Shown: one piece after another, positions 8,947 through 17,278 of the stretch
Numbering within the stretch: the first letter of the stretch is position 1
Layout: each line of letters starts with the position of its first letter
Source: JABDMH01 sp965223215
GTDB taxonomy: Bacteria; Bacteroidota; Bacteroidia; Chitinophagales; Saprospiraceae
DNA length: 64,000 nucleotides
Assembly: GCA_965223215.1 (NCBI GenBank)
Contig: CBDCVZ010000010.1
Coordinates: 1,798,001-1,862,000 of the forward strand
Reading direction: 5' to 3'
Made by a program: the position numbers and the translations under genes
The notes under the pieces: generated by a model
Database searches by the model: none
What the model was told of the DNA's origin: nothing
Seen by the model: the letters and a program-made list of their open reading frames with translations, nothing else

Positions 8947-11052
8947 TTACCCCAGGTATAACAAAATGTTTTGTCCATTGATTTTGGTACCAGGCTTCAC
9001 CGATTGATCTACGACTTTTCCGGAACCATTTACTTTAACTTTAAGTCCACGATTTTCGAGAATGAATAACGCATCTCGTAATCCCATACCTTTAACATTA
9101 GGTACTTCGTACATTCTCAGTGCTCGATTTTCCAGGGACATGGTTTGGTCATCACCTGGCATCAAGATTGACCACTCGTTGTTTGCGTTATTGATATATG
9201 GTAAGTCAAAGTAGTCCAATATTTTGACGACATCTGCGGTGTAGCCTGCTTCAAAGACCGGCATACTCCGTACATCTAGATCTTGCTTGGGTTTGGCGAT
9301 GGCCACTAGGCGCACATCAGTGGCCATACATTGATCCGCAATTTTTTTAAAAACTTGCCCTGCCACCGTACCACCATAATAACCATTCTTCGTAGGCTGA
9401 TTTACGAGTACAATACACGAGTAGACCGGATTATCTGCCGGGAAGTAGCCCACAAAAGATGCCTGATATTTTCCCTCCTCCCCTTTCCAATATTCCAGCT
9501 TGGTCGTGCCGGATTTTCCAGCAAACGAGTAGTGGGGGGAACGTAGATTTCTGCCCGTACCATTTTCTACCACACCTTCCAACAATTCTCTAGCCGTACG
9601 AATGGTCTCTTTCGAGGCAATTCTATTCTTTACAACTTTCGGCTTGAAGCTCTGCAACACCTGACCAGCAGCGCGCACTTCCTGTACTAAATAAGGTCTC
9701 ATTCGCTTACCATTGTTGGCCACACTATTATAAAAGGCAAGCGTTTGAATGGGAGCCAGCGTGAGCTCATAACCATGCGACATCCAGGGTAAAGTCATCA
9801 CCGAGCTCCAGTCCTTTTGATAAGCATCTTTGATCTTCGGTGCTGCCTCACCCTCTATTTCAATACCCGTCTTATTGTGAAGTCCAAATTGCCTCAATCT
9901 GGCTATGTACTTTTCAGCTCTTTTCGTCCTGCCGTATTCTCGTTGAATAATTTTGGCGATGCCCACGTTAGACGATATTTCAAAGGCATGTTTAATGGTG
10001 ATGTTGGTCCATTTTCGCCATTCGGCATCCTTCATTTGAAATTTTCCAAACATGGCGCGACCATGATTAATATTTACGGAATCGTAGATATCGACATAAC
10101 CATCCTCTAGTAATGCCATCATGGAAGCCAACTTAAAGGTTGATCCGGGCTCGGTAGCGTCGCCGATGGCATGATTGAAAGCCTCCCAGTAGGTTCCCCT
10201 CTTTCCCTTATCTAAATTTACCATGGCTTTAATCGCCCCGGTTTTCACCTCCATGATGACAGCCGAACCAAATTTTGCATCATGTGTGAGCAGTGCGTCC
10301 ATTAGTGCTGTATGCGCTATATCTTGAATACGCATATCTAAAGTCGTAACAATATCCCTACCTTTCTCAGGCTGGATTTCCGAAAGATCATTTACTGGCA
10401 CCCAAATTCGATTCCCTACTTTTTGCATTAATTTCTTGCCGGCAGCACCCTGAAGGTATTCATCAAAACTGCCTTCTAAGCCGATCGATGGTGCATTTTT
10501 TCGATAAAGACCAACTGTTCTTGAACCGATATCCTTAAAGGGTTTGAGCCGTTTTGATTTTCGTTCTACAATTAAACCTCCGCGATATTTTCCCAATCTG
10601 ATCAAGGGAAATTTTTTGATACTTGTGAGTTCTTCATAAGTCGCATTTTTCTTGATCAAGAAATATCGATCACCGGCCTCCCTCCTTCGCACAAGTTTAC
10701 GCCGTACATCAGCAACAGATCGGTTGCGATACACGAAGTGAGCCAGATAATAGGCTAGCGAATCCACATGTCGCTCAAAGATTGTGTTTGTCATGGCTTC
10801 CGACCGCAGATCCATATGTAAATCAAACTGCGGCACAGAGGTAGCGAGTAAGTAACCGTCAGACGAATAGATGTTCCCCCGATCTGGTTCAATATCGATG
10901 AACTTTAATTTCGTACTGTCTCCCTTCTCTCTCCAGGTATCTGCCTCCAGTATACCAATTTTGACCGTGCTTCCAACCAGCACAATGGCCAGCAATGCAA
11001 GACCTGCCATGATAATGTAAGCCCGTAGAAGTAACTCTTTCTTGTGGCTCAT
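8947..11052 (-). CDS. ftsI: Division-specific transpeptidase FtsI (PBP3) with a PASTA domain
   Basis: Class B penicillin-binding protein, the septal transpeptidase working with FtsW. The 701 residues comprise one N-terminal membrane helix (about 10-30), a dimerisation domain, and the transpeptidase domain with catalytic STFK (near residue 305, within EPGSTFKLAS), the SSN motif (near 360) and KSGTTK (near 515). The last 55 residues form one PASTA-like domain (from VPNVKGMGLRDAL), usual for this phylum. ftsL lies 9 bp upstream. Confidence 0.97.
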   Translation of the reverse strand: MSHKKELLLRAYIIMAGLALLAIVLVGSTVKIGILEADTWREKGDSTKLKFIDIEPDRGNIYSSDGYLLATSVPQFDLHMDLRSEAMTNTIFERHVDSLAYYLAHFVYRNRSVADVRRKLVRRREAGDRYFLIKKNATYEELTSIKKFPLIRLGKYRGGLIVERKSKRLKPFKDIGSRTVGLYRKNAPSIGLEGSFDEYLQGAAGKKLMQKVGNRIWVPVNDLSEIQPEKGRDIVTTLDMRIQDIAHTALMDALLTHDAKFGSAVIMEVKTGAIKAMVNLDKGKRGTYWEAFNHAIGDATEPGSTFKLASMMALLEDGYVDIYDSVNINHGRAMFGKFQMKDAEWRKWTNITIKHAFEISSNVGIAKIIQREYGRTKRAEKYIARLRQFGLHNKTGIEIEGEAAPKIKDAYQKDWSSVMTLPWMSHGYELTLAPIQTLAFYNSVANNGKRMRPYLVQEVRAAGQVLQSFKPKVVKNRIASKETIRTARELLEGVVENGTGRNLRSPHYSFAGKSGTTKLEYWKGEEGKYQASFVGYFPADNPVYSCIVLVNQPTKNGYYGGTVAGQVFKKIADQCMATDVRLVAIAKPKQDLDVRSMPVFEAGYTADVVKILDYFDLPYINNANNEWSILMPGDDQTMSLENRALRMYEVPNVKGMGLRDALFILENRGLKVKVNGSGKVVDQSVKPGTKINGQNILLYLG

Positions 11053-11061
11053 AATGGCATC

Positions 11062-11382
11062 CTATTTGATTTTCTTGGTCTGGATCCGCTTGGGAAATGC
11101 CCCCTTGTTGGACAGTCGGATGGCGCTGACGTCCTCGCTTAACTCACTGTAGGTTTGCTGATAGATTACATCAGATTTAACCGACATGTAATTCCAATTC
11201 AGTTCTTTAATTTCGGCTCTTAGGGCATCTATTTTTCGCACTTTCTTCTCGGTGTAGTGTGCATTGGCAATGTAGATCATGGCTAAAAAAATTAGAAAAA
11301 AAACATAGGGCAAATTTCGATTTACCCAGGCTGCGTCGAAGACATTAAGATCAGTAGTATGCTCTTTCTTTTTTTTTGCCAA
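11062..11382 (-). CDS. ftsL: FtsL-like division protein
   Basis: A 106-residue bitopic protein at the ftsL position between rsmH and ftsI. It has a Lys-rich start, one membrane helix (about residues 25-40, PYVFFLIFLAMIYIANA) and a polar heptad-like stretch that would form the extracytoplasmic coiled coil with FtsB/FtsQ partners. The start codon appears to be TTG at 11382, as no ATG lies before the helix; it is followed by a run of nine A residues coding for lysines. Identification rests on position and architecture rather than on motifs. Confidence 0.8.
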   Translation of the reverse strand: MAKKKKEHTTDLNVFDAAWVNRNLPYVFFLIFLAMIYIANAHYTEKKVRKIDALRAEIKELNWNYMSVKSDVIYQQTYSELSEDVSAIRLSNKGAFPKRIQTKKIK

Positions 11383-11389
11383 AATTCTG

Positions 11390-12301
11390 TTAATCTATTT
11401 TCTCGGCAACTCTAAGTTTTGCGCTCCGAGCTCTATTATTTAATTTTATTTCTTGGTCAGTTGGAGTAATTGGTTTTTTTGTCAACGGCCTCATGGACCA
11501 TGGACTATCTTCCCTTCGATTGGAAAATGTTGCCTTTTGAACACCATCAATCTGACCACGCTTCATAAAGTGTTTTACGATTCGATCTTCAACCGAGTGG
11601 TAAGTAATAACAATTAACCTACCACCCGGCCTCAAGACTCGCTCGCTTGTTTTCAAGAGTGCCACCAGGGCACCCATTTCATCATTGACCTTTATTCGAA
11701 TAGCCTGAAATAACTGCGCGAGATATCTGGATCGATTTCCAATCACAAATGGCTCTATGCACTGTAGTAAATCTTGTGTGTTTTGAATCGGTCGGCTCTT
11801 GCGTCGAGTTAAGATGGCCCTGGACACGGTCTTTGCATTGCGCACTTCTCCATACTTACTTAGCACATCGATCAATTCAGCCTCGGAAGTCTTAGCTAGA
11901 AACTGTTTTGCGGAGGTATCTCCCAGCTGATTCATTCTCATATCCAGGATTTCTGAATGCTGGTATGAAAACCCTTTATAATCAGCATTCAACTGGAAAG
12001 ATGACACCCCGAGATCAGCCAAGATGCCGTCGACCGTTTGGACGCCGTAATACCTAAGAAAATTTGCAACGTACCGAAAATTACTCCGTATCAAAACCAA
12101 TCTGTGGTCATCAATGCGTTGGTCGATGGCATCCTTATCCTGGTCAAAGGCATAGAGTTTTCCGGACGATCCCAGCAAATCTAAAATGGCACGACTATGA
12201 CCTCCACCACCGAAAGTTACATCTATGTACAATCCATCTCGCCGGGTAATCAGAGCATCGACTGACTCCTTAAGTAAAACCGGATCGTGAAAGTCAGTCA
12301 T
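11390..12301 (-). CDS. rsmH: 16S rRNA (cytosine1402-N4)-methyltransferase RsmH
   Basis: SAM-dependent methyltransferase of 16S rRNA, long known as MraW. The 303 residues contain the N-terminal FHDPVLLKESVDAL motif, the SAM-binding VTFGGGGHSRAIL (near residue 28), DGILADLGVSSFQL (near 90) and the C-terminal RPGGRLIVITYHSVEDRIVK (near 225). Length is typical. Its start overlaps the mraZ end by 8 bp, implying coupled translation. Confidence 0.97.
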   Translation of the reverse strand: MTDFHDPVLLKESVDALITRRDGLYIDVTFGGGGHSRAILDLLGSSGKLYAFDQDKDAIDQRIDDHRLVLIRSNFRYVANFLRYYGVQTVDGILADLGVSSFQLNADYKGFSYQHSEILDMRMNQLGDTSAKQFLAKTSEAELIDVLSKYGEVRNAKTVSRAILTRRKSRPIQNTQDLLQCIEPFVIGNRSRYLAQLFQAIRIKVNDEMGALVALLKTSERVLRPGGRLIVITYHSVEDRIVKHFMKRGQIDGVQKATFSNRREDSPWSMRPLTKKPITPTDQEIKLNNRARSAKLRVAEKID

Positions 12302-12770
12302 CCAAATTCAAGTTGGACGAACTGCTTCCCAGCACCTTCTCCGCCAAACCGGCAAAATCTTGCGGCTGGTTTTGCAACCAATTCTGATAGGTGTGAAGAT
12401 CCCACATCTCAATTCGGTCCAGGTAGGCAAACAACACGACCTCTCGATCGATCGAAGCATACTGCAACAAGTTTTTGCTGATCAGGATGCGATCAGCTCC
12501 ATCAGTGGTGACATCACATACACCCCGGAAGAAGTAGCGGATAAAATTCCGATCCTGAGTGCGATAAACGTTGAGTGCATTAATTTTTTCAAGATTTTCT
12601 TCCCAAACTTTTTCAGGATAGATGACCAAGCAGTTTTCGAACCCCCGATTCACGAAAAATCGAAATGGTCCTGAACCTCCCAGCTGACGCAGCAAAGGTG
12701 TGGGCACACGAAGACGACCCTTCGCGTCCAACTTGCACTCGTACTCGCCATGCAATTGGGGTAGTGTCAT
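12294..12770 (-). CDS. mraZ: Transcriptional regulator MraZ
   Basis: First gene of the dcw cluster. MraZ is an AbrB-like regulator that forms rings and represses its own operon by binding tandem TGGGN repeats. The 158 residues show two copies of the MraZ half: GEYECKLDAKGRLRVPTPLLRQ (residues 8-29 approximately) and a second, weaker copy, DGADRILISKNLLQYASIDREVVL, near 90-115. Length is close to the family norm. Phased boxes matching the known MraZ operator lie 40-64 bp upstream of its start, which supports autoregulation. Confidence 0.95.
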   Translation of the reverse strand: MTLPQLHGEYECKLDAKGRLRVPTPLLRQLGGSGPFRFFVNRGFENCLVIYPEKVWEENLEKINALNVYRTQDRNFIRYFFRGVCDVTTDGADRILISKNLLQYASIDREVVLFAYLDRIEMWDLHTYQNWLQNQPQDFAGLAEKVLGSSSSNLNLDD

Positions 12771-12794
12771 GAAAACTAGCTAGTCCTATTTATT

Positions 12795-12802
12795 CAAATG
12801 TA
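12795..12802 (-). promoter_or_regulatory. Candidate -7 box of the mraZ promoter
   Basis: The minus strand reads TACATTTG, matching TAnnTTTG, 24 bases before the mraZ ATG and just downstream of the MraZ boxes. No TTTG lies at the standard distance; the only upstream one is about 33 bases away. The location fits a repressor bound over the upstream part of the promoter. Confidence 0.4.
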
Positions 12803-12809
12803 TAAGAAT

Positions 12810-12834
12810 TCCCACTTTTCACCACATCTACCCA
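12810..12834 (-). promoter_or_regulatory. mraZ: Triple MraZ box upstream of mraZ
   Basis: On the minus strand three pentamers TGGGT (12834-12830), TGGTG (12824-12820) and TGGGA (12814-12810) are spaced exactly 10 bp apart with 5-base gaps. This is the architecture known for the MraZ operator (TGGGN direct repeats with 5-nt spacers), with one mismatch in the middle box. It lies directly before the predicted -7 box. Confidence 0.75.
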
Positions 12835-13041
12835 CCAAAATCTACTTACACCCCTCCATGACATTTGTGATTTGCCGATTTCTTCCTTCAAAAACATCAA
12901 ATCAGTGATTTTTTGTCATCAATTTGATGGCATTATCTATATATCTAATATATGAGTATGTATACACTACTTATTATCATAATAATACACATATAGTATA
13001 TTACAATTTGTAAATAGCTGTATTTTCAGAAGAGATGATAT

Positions 13042-13059
13042 TGGTGGTAAAAAGTGGGA
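13042..13059 (+). promoter_or_regulatory. Second, inverted MraZ-like box pair
   Basis: On the plus strand TGGTA (13045-13049) and TGGGA (13055-13059) are again 10 bp apart, with an overlapping TGGTG at 13042. The segment GGTAAAAAGTGGGAA matches the GGTGAAAAGTGGGAA of the mraZ-proximal site at 14 of 15 bases, but in the opposite orientation. The AT-rich 200 bp between the two sites hold no gene. Confidence 0.5.
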
Positions 13060-13081
13060 AAAAAAAGGACTAGCTCGAAAA

Positions 13082-13807
13082 CTAGGCGGGATAACTGCCA
13101 AAGAGGCTCTTAATTCGCATCTTGAGGACACCAAAAACCGCTTCATGAATGATGCCAGTGGAAAGCTTTGAAACACCCTCCACACGATCAATGAAAGTGA
13201 TTGGAATTTCTTGAATCTTAAAGGATCGCAAATACGCTGAAAATTTCATTTCAATCTGAAACGCATACCCAACAAATCGAATTTTGTCTAGCGGAATGGC
13301 TTCCAGGACCAGATGGCGATACCCAACGAAACCGGCGGTCGGATCCTTGACGGGCATCCAGGTAACCAGGCGAGTGTAGAGTGAGGCACCGAATGACAAA
13401 ACAATCCGATCCCAAGGCCAATTCTTGACCTTACCACCTTTTACATACCGCGAGCCCACCACCAAATCAGCTCCATCTTGGAGTACTTGATACATTCTCA
13501 CTAGATCCTGGGGATTATGCGAAAAATCAGCGTCCATCTCAAAGATCGCCTCATAGGCATGAGCCAGACCCCATTTGAATCCAGCAATATAAGCTGTGCC
13601 CAACCCCTGTTTACCTTTTCGCTCCATGAGAAAGAGTCGATCACGGTAATCTTCCTGGATCGACTTGATGATGTCTGCGGTGCCATCAGGTGACCCGTCA
13701 TCTACCACGAGTAAATCGAAGGGTATCTCTAGTCCAAATACAGCATCAATGATCTTGGCGATGTTTTCCTTCTCATTGAAGGTTGGAATGATAACGAGCG
13801 CTTTCAT
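13082..13807 (-). CDS. Polyprenol-phosphate mannose synthase-like GT2 glycosyltransferase
   Basis: Resembles dolichol/polyprenol-phosphate mannosyltransferases, which load a sugar from a nucleotide donor onto a lipid phosphate carrier at the cytoplasmic membrane face. The 241 residues begin with the GT-A start VIIPTFNEKENI, followed by VVDDGSPDGTADII (near residue 34), the metal-binding DADFSHNP (near 92) and VVGSRYVKGG (near 115). No C-terminal GtrA-like membrane domain is present. It lies upstream of the dcw cluster on the same strand but is separated by 311 bp. The sugar specificity cannot be read from the sequence. Confidence 0.88.
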   Translation of the reverse strand: MKALVIIPTFNEKENIAKIIDAVFGLEIPFDLLVVDDGSPDGTADIIKSIQEDYRDRLFLMERKGKQGLGTAYIAGFKWGLAHAYEAIFEMDADFSHNPQDLVRMYQVLQDGADLVVGSRYVKGGKVKNWPWDRIVLSFGASLYTRLVTWMPVKDPTAGFVGYRHLVLEAIPLDKIRFVGYAFQIEMKFSAYLRSFKIQEIPITFIDRVEGVSKLSTGIIHEAVFGVLKMRIKSLFGSYPA

Positions 13808-13855
13808 TTGATCTATCGGAGATGAGTTTAATCTGTCATGATATGGGACTCCAAA

Positions 13856-16267
13856 CTAGGTAGGATTTTGATATCTCTGAGGATTAACAACATACATCAT
13901 ATCAAAAATCGCCTCGAAGATATCTTCTGCATTTGGTTTGGCGTAATAATCTCCATCTGAACCGTATGGTGGTCGATGATCTTTTGCGGTCAGTGTTCGT
14001 GGCTCGAGATCAAGATGGTTAAATCCTTGATGTTTTTCTATGACTTGCTGCAGCATGAAAGCGGTTGCTCCGCCGGGCACATCTTCATCTACAAAAATGA
14101 TCTTATTGGTTTTCTTTAAGGACTCAACGATAATACCCTCCGTGTCAAAAGGCATAAGTGTCTGAACATCAATGAGTTCTACAGAAATATCAAATGTTGC
14201 TAACCGTTCAGCAGCCATCTGCGCAATGCGAATGCAGGCTCCATAGGTCACGAGGGTTACGTCAGAGCCTTCTCGAAGTACCTCAGGAACACCGTAAGGC
14301 ACGGTATATTCTCCAAGATTAACCGGCAACCGCTCTTTCTGTCGATATCCATTTAAGCATTCAATCATCAGTACCGGATCATTGATACCGAGCCAGGTCT
14401 GATACATGCCAGCTGCCTGAACCATGTTTCGGGGTACCAGGACATGCATTCCTCGCAGACTGCCGAGTAAAAGACCCATCGGAGAACCTGTGTGCCAGAT
14501 TCCCTCTAATCGATGGCCACGAGTGCGAATCAAGGCTGGTGCTTTTTGAATGCCAGCGGAGCGATAGCTCAAGGTGGCTAAATCATCGGTTAATGGGGCC
14601 ATGGCGTAAACGATATAATCGAGGTACTGGATTTCAGCAATGGGTCTCAACCCACGCATGGCCATACCGATGGCTTGCCCCACAATGGTCCATTCTCGAA
14701 TACCTGTATCAAATACTCGCTCATCGCCGAAAGCCTGCTGCATACCTGCTAGTCCCTGATTGACATCACCAAGACGCCCCACGTCTTCGCCAAAAGCAAA
14801 TAAATTGGGATGTTGCCTAAAGGCTTGCTTGAAATAATGATTCAATACCTCGTACCCATTTACGACGGGACTCTTCTCATCGTAGATCGGATCAACCACC
14901 GAGACCCTACTCAGAGATCCCGACGCTCTACTGTACAGATGAGTGCCAAAATTTTCATAGAATCGCTGATCTAGCTGCTCATTCCACGATTTCATCACGC
15001 TAAAATCAACCCCTTGCGACATCATGCGAAAGATGGCCTGTCGAGCTAGCGATTGCAGCTCACTAAGCTCTGGATCAATCAACTTTTTGGCTTTCGATAC
15101 AAAGCCTTCTAATACTCCGTTTGTAGAACTCTTTTGAAGGATCTCCACCAACTCGCTCCTAGCTACTTTAATGGGCTGGGTTTTAGCCATCCAAGCTTCC
15201 TTTTTACAGTCCTTGGCATATTTCTGCGCTTGTAACCTAATCTCTTTCAATTCTGACTCTGTGGCAAGCCCAACTCGCTCGATCCACTCACCAAATGAGC
15301 GGATACAATCCTGCTCCAACTCCCAATCCAGTCGTTCCTTAGACTTATACCTTTCTTGCGATCCTGAGGTGGAGTGTCCTAGAGGCTGGGTGGCATTCTG
15401 CACGTGAAAAAGTGCTGGACAATGGCTCTTTCGAATCTTATCAAAACCTCGAATGAACATATCACAAAGTCCGGCGTAGTCCTTGGCCTCGGCGGTGTAG
15501 ATCCGGACTCCTCCTCCATCCTCCTCGGCTAAGAATCCTTCCATGGCCCGAGAAATGCTTGCTTTTACCGTCTGATACTTGGTGGGTACTGATATCGCAT
15601 ATCCATCGTCCCATACGCAGAAGGCAATCGGCACTTGCATGACCGCAGACGCGTTTACAGCTTCCCAAAATGCGCCCTCGCTGGTGCTTCCGTCACCAAT
15701 GCTACACATCACTACCTCATTGCCATGCTGCGAAAATTGATCGCGACCGAGATCGGGAAGGGCTCGAAACTTCTTTGATGCCAACGCCAGGCCGACAGCT
15801 CGACCCATTTGTCCTGCTGTACAAGAAACATCCGAGGTGGTATTGAACTGAGCCATGTGATTCCTCCAATTCTCCGCTTCATCTACGTATGGTGTAGCAA
15901 AGTGAGTCATCATTTGACGGCCCTTTGAGAATGGATCCCGATCACTGTCTGCATACAATTGTGCAAAATAATCTTGAACGCTGGAGATGCCCAGTGCAAA
16001 CATGAGTGTTTGATCCCGATAATACCCAGCTCGGTGATCACCGGCTTTTAGTGCTTTGGCGAGTGCAACTTGAATAACTTCCTTCCCATCCCCGGTGATG
16101 CCGAATTTGGCTTTCCCAGTGAGAACCTCTTTACGCGCCAAAATGGAGGCTTCGCGACTCACACAACAGATATAGTAGTCATTGAGTACCTCCTTCCGAA
16201 AGCTCTCTTCGTCATTTGACCGGGCTGAATCTACTGTGTAAAGTGGTCTAAAAGCGGTGGTCTCCAT
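13856..16267 (-). CDS. 2-oxoacid dehydrogenase E1 component, alpha and beta fused
   Basis: Thiamine-diphosphate-dependent E1 subunit of a branched-chain 2-oxoacid or pyruvate type dehydrogenase complex. About 803 residues join an E1-alpha-like half (to about residue 420) to an E1-beta-like half (from about 455, with FAFGEDVGRLGDVNQG and the C-terminal transketolase region). The alpha half has GDGSTSEGAFWEAVN, but the second part of the TPP/Mg motif reads WDDGYAIS where most E1 proteins have NNGYAIS. The frame is open to a TTG at 16294; the ATG at 16267 is preferred. No E2 or E3 gene is nearby. Confidence 0.88.
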   Translation of the reverse strand: METTAFRPLYTVDSARSNDEESFRKEVLNDYYICCVSREASILARKEVLTGKAKFGITGDGKEVIQVALAKALKAGDHRAGYYRDQTLMFALGISSVQDYFAQLYADSDRDPFSKGRQMMTHFATPYVDEAENWRNHMAQFNTTSDVSCTAGQMGRAVGLALASKKFRALPDLGRDQFSQHGNEVVMCSIGDGSTSEGAFWEAVNASAVMQVPIAFCVWDDGYAISVPTKYQTVKASISRAMEGFLAEEDGGGVRIYTAEAKDYAGLCDMFIRGFDKIRKSHCPALFHVQNATQPLGHSTSGSQERYKSKERLDWELEQDCIRSFGEWIERVGLATESELKEIRLQAQKYAKDCKKEAWMAKTQPIKVARSELVEILQKSSTNGVLEGFVSKAKKLIDPELSELQSLARQAIFRMMSQGVDFSVMKSWNEQLDQRFYENFGTHLYSRASGSLSRVSVVDPIYDEKSPVVNGYEVLNHYFKQAFRQHPNLFAFGEDVGRLGDVNQGLAGMQQAFGDERVFDTGIREWTIVGQAIGMAMRGLRPIAEIQYLDYIVYAMAPLTDDLATLSYRSAGIQKAPALIRTRGHRLEGIWHTGSPMGLLLGSLRGMHVLVPRNMVQAAGMYQTWLGINDPVLMIECLNGYRQKERLPVNLGEYTVPYGVPEVLREGSDVTLVTYGACIRIAQMAAERLATFDISVELIDVQTLMPFDTEGIIVESLKKTNKIIFVDEDVPGGATAFMLQQVIEKHQGFNHLDLEPRTLTAKDHRPPYGSDGDYYAKPNAEDIFEAIFDMMYVVNPQRYQNPT

Positions 16268-16294
16268 GCATGTATTTAAACTCCCTCTAGCCAA

Positions 16295-16664
16295 TGAAAG
16301 ACTGGAACGACGGGTGTCACTAGCGCCGGTAAAGATAGCATCTTTAGCAGATTAATTAAATCAGATCGTCGTCTCCCCTGGCTGTAAAAATCGTGCCGTA
16401 AGCTTGGGGTAGGCCTATCGGATCTATTTCGCTAACGCGGCCAAATACCGAATTGGGTCAATGCCCGCCCAAGATGGCTCTTCAGCCACATAACGACTAG
16501 ATCATCTTTTAGTCAAAAATAGCCCCCAGCTGGGAACATATTTTGGCCTAATTTTCGTTAACTGTTTGAATGGTGAGGGAACCAGGGAATCTGAATCCTC
16601 TAAATGGTCGTTGCACATAAATTCTTTTAAAAATCATACCTTTATAGCGTAAAATAATAGCACA
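16295..16664. other. Intergenic region without a recognisable gene
   Basis: This divergent region of about 370 bp separates the E1 gene from the DUF1573 gene. I see no ORF, tRNA or strong hairpin, only a small 6-bp dyad (AAAGAT/ATCTTT) at 16331-16345. A weak promoter-like pair, TTGC at 16611 and TACCTTTA at 16637-16644, precedes the plus-strand gene with a 22-base spacer. Confidence 0.4.
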
Positions 16665-17150
16665 ATGAAAAAATTATGTTTTGCCTTGATGTTTTCTGTG
16701 ATGGGTGGGTCCTTACTCATGGCCCAACAGCAGACTGAAAAAGCACCGATCTCTCATGACGATGTCCAGGTTGAAGAGCAAGTTGAAGAAATCACCGGAC
16801 CTCAGATGACCTTCGAGACCATGGTCATGGATTATGGTGAGATAGAGCAGGGATCCGATCCGCTACGGAAGTTTGCCTTCGTCAATACCGGGATTGAGCC
16901 GCTTGTCATTAAGAATGCCAAAGGTAGTTGTGGTTGTACGGTACCAGACTATCCGAAGGAACCCATCTTTCCTGGTGAAGGTGCAGATATCGATGTACGA
17001 TATGACACCAATCGCGTTGGGCAGTTTACTAAGACTGTCACTTTGACGACCAATACAGCCGAAGAGAAGATTGTGCTAACGATCAAAGGCAATGTTAAGA
17101 AGAAAGTCGAAGAAGAAAGTGTACCCGCTAAAGAGGGTTCAATTTTCTAA
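16665..17150 (+). CDS. Secreted DUF1573 domain protein
   Basis: 161 residues with a Sec signal peptide (MKKLCFALMFSVMGGSLLMA) and one DUF1573 domain, an immunoglobulin-like fold frequent in exported Bacteroidota proteins. The diagnostic features are FDYGEIEQGS-like start (here MDYGEIEQGSDPLRKFAFVN near residue 55-75), GSCGCTVPDYP (near 87) and YDTNRVGQFTKTVTLTTN (near 112). The function of the family is not known; an envelope role is likely. A strong terminator follows at once, so it is probably monocistronic. Confidence 0.88.
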   Translation: MKKLCFALMFSVMGGSLLMAQQQTEKAPISHDDVQVEEQVEEITGPQMTFETMVMDYGEIEQGSDPLRKFAFVNTGIEPLVIKNAKGSCGCTVPDYPKEPIFPGEGADIDVRYDTNRVGQFTKTVTLTTNTAEEKIVLTIKGNVKKKVEEESVPAKEGSIF

Positions 17151-17176
17151 TGATACATCTCGAATGATATTTTACG

Positions 17177-17213
17177 ATCCCTGCTCAAGTTCGTTTGAGC
17201 AGGGATTTTTTTT
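17177..17213 (+). terminator. Strong intrinsic terminator after the DUF1573 gene
   Basis: A perfect 12-bp stem (ATCCCTGCTCAA at 17177-17188 with TTGAGCAGGGAT at 17195-17206), a 6-base loop and an 8-base T-run ending at 17213. It shows that any upstream start for the next ORF (17195) is not real. Confidence 0.93.
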
Positions 17214-17278
17214 GTCCATACGAAAACGGATGCAGATTAATTCTAATTTTACAGCATAAGACATCAGATCAGTCACAT

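Noticed and set aside
16295..16664. Possible non-coding RNA in the divergent region before the DUF1573 gene
   Set aside because: Only short dyads (6-bp stems) and no terminator or conserved motif that I can recognise.
17195..17278. N-terminal extension of yaaA
   Set aside because: It would begin inside the hairpin of the preceding terminator, and the family starts at MLVLLSPAKSLDF.
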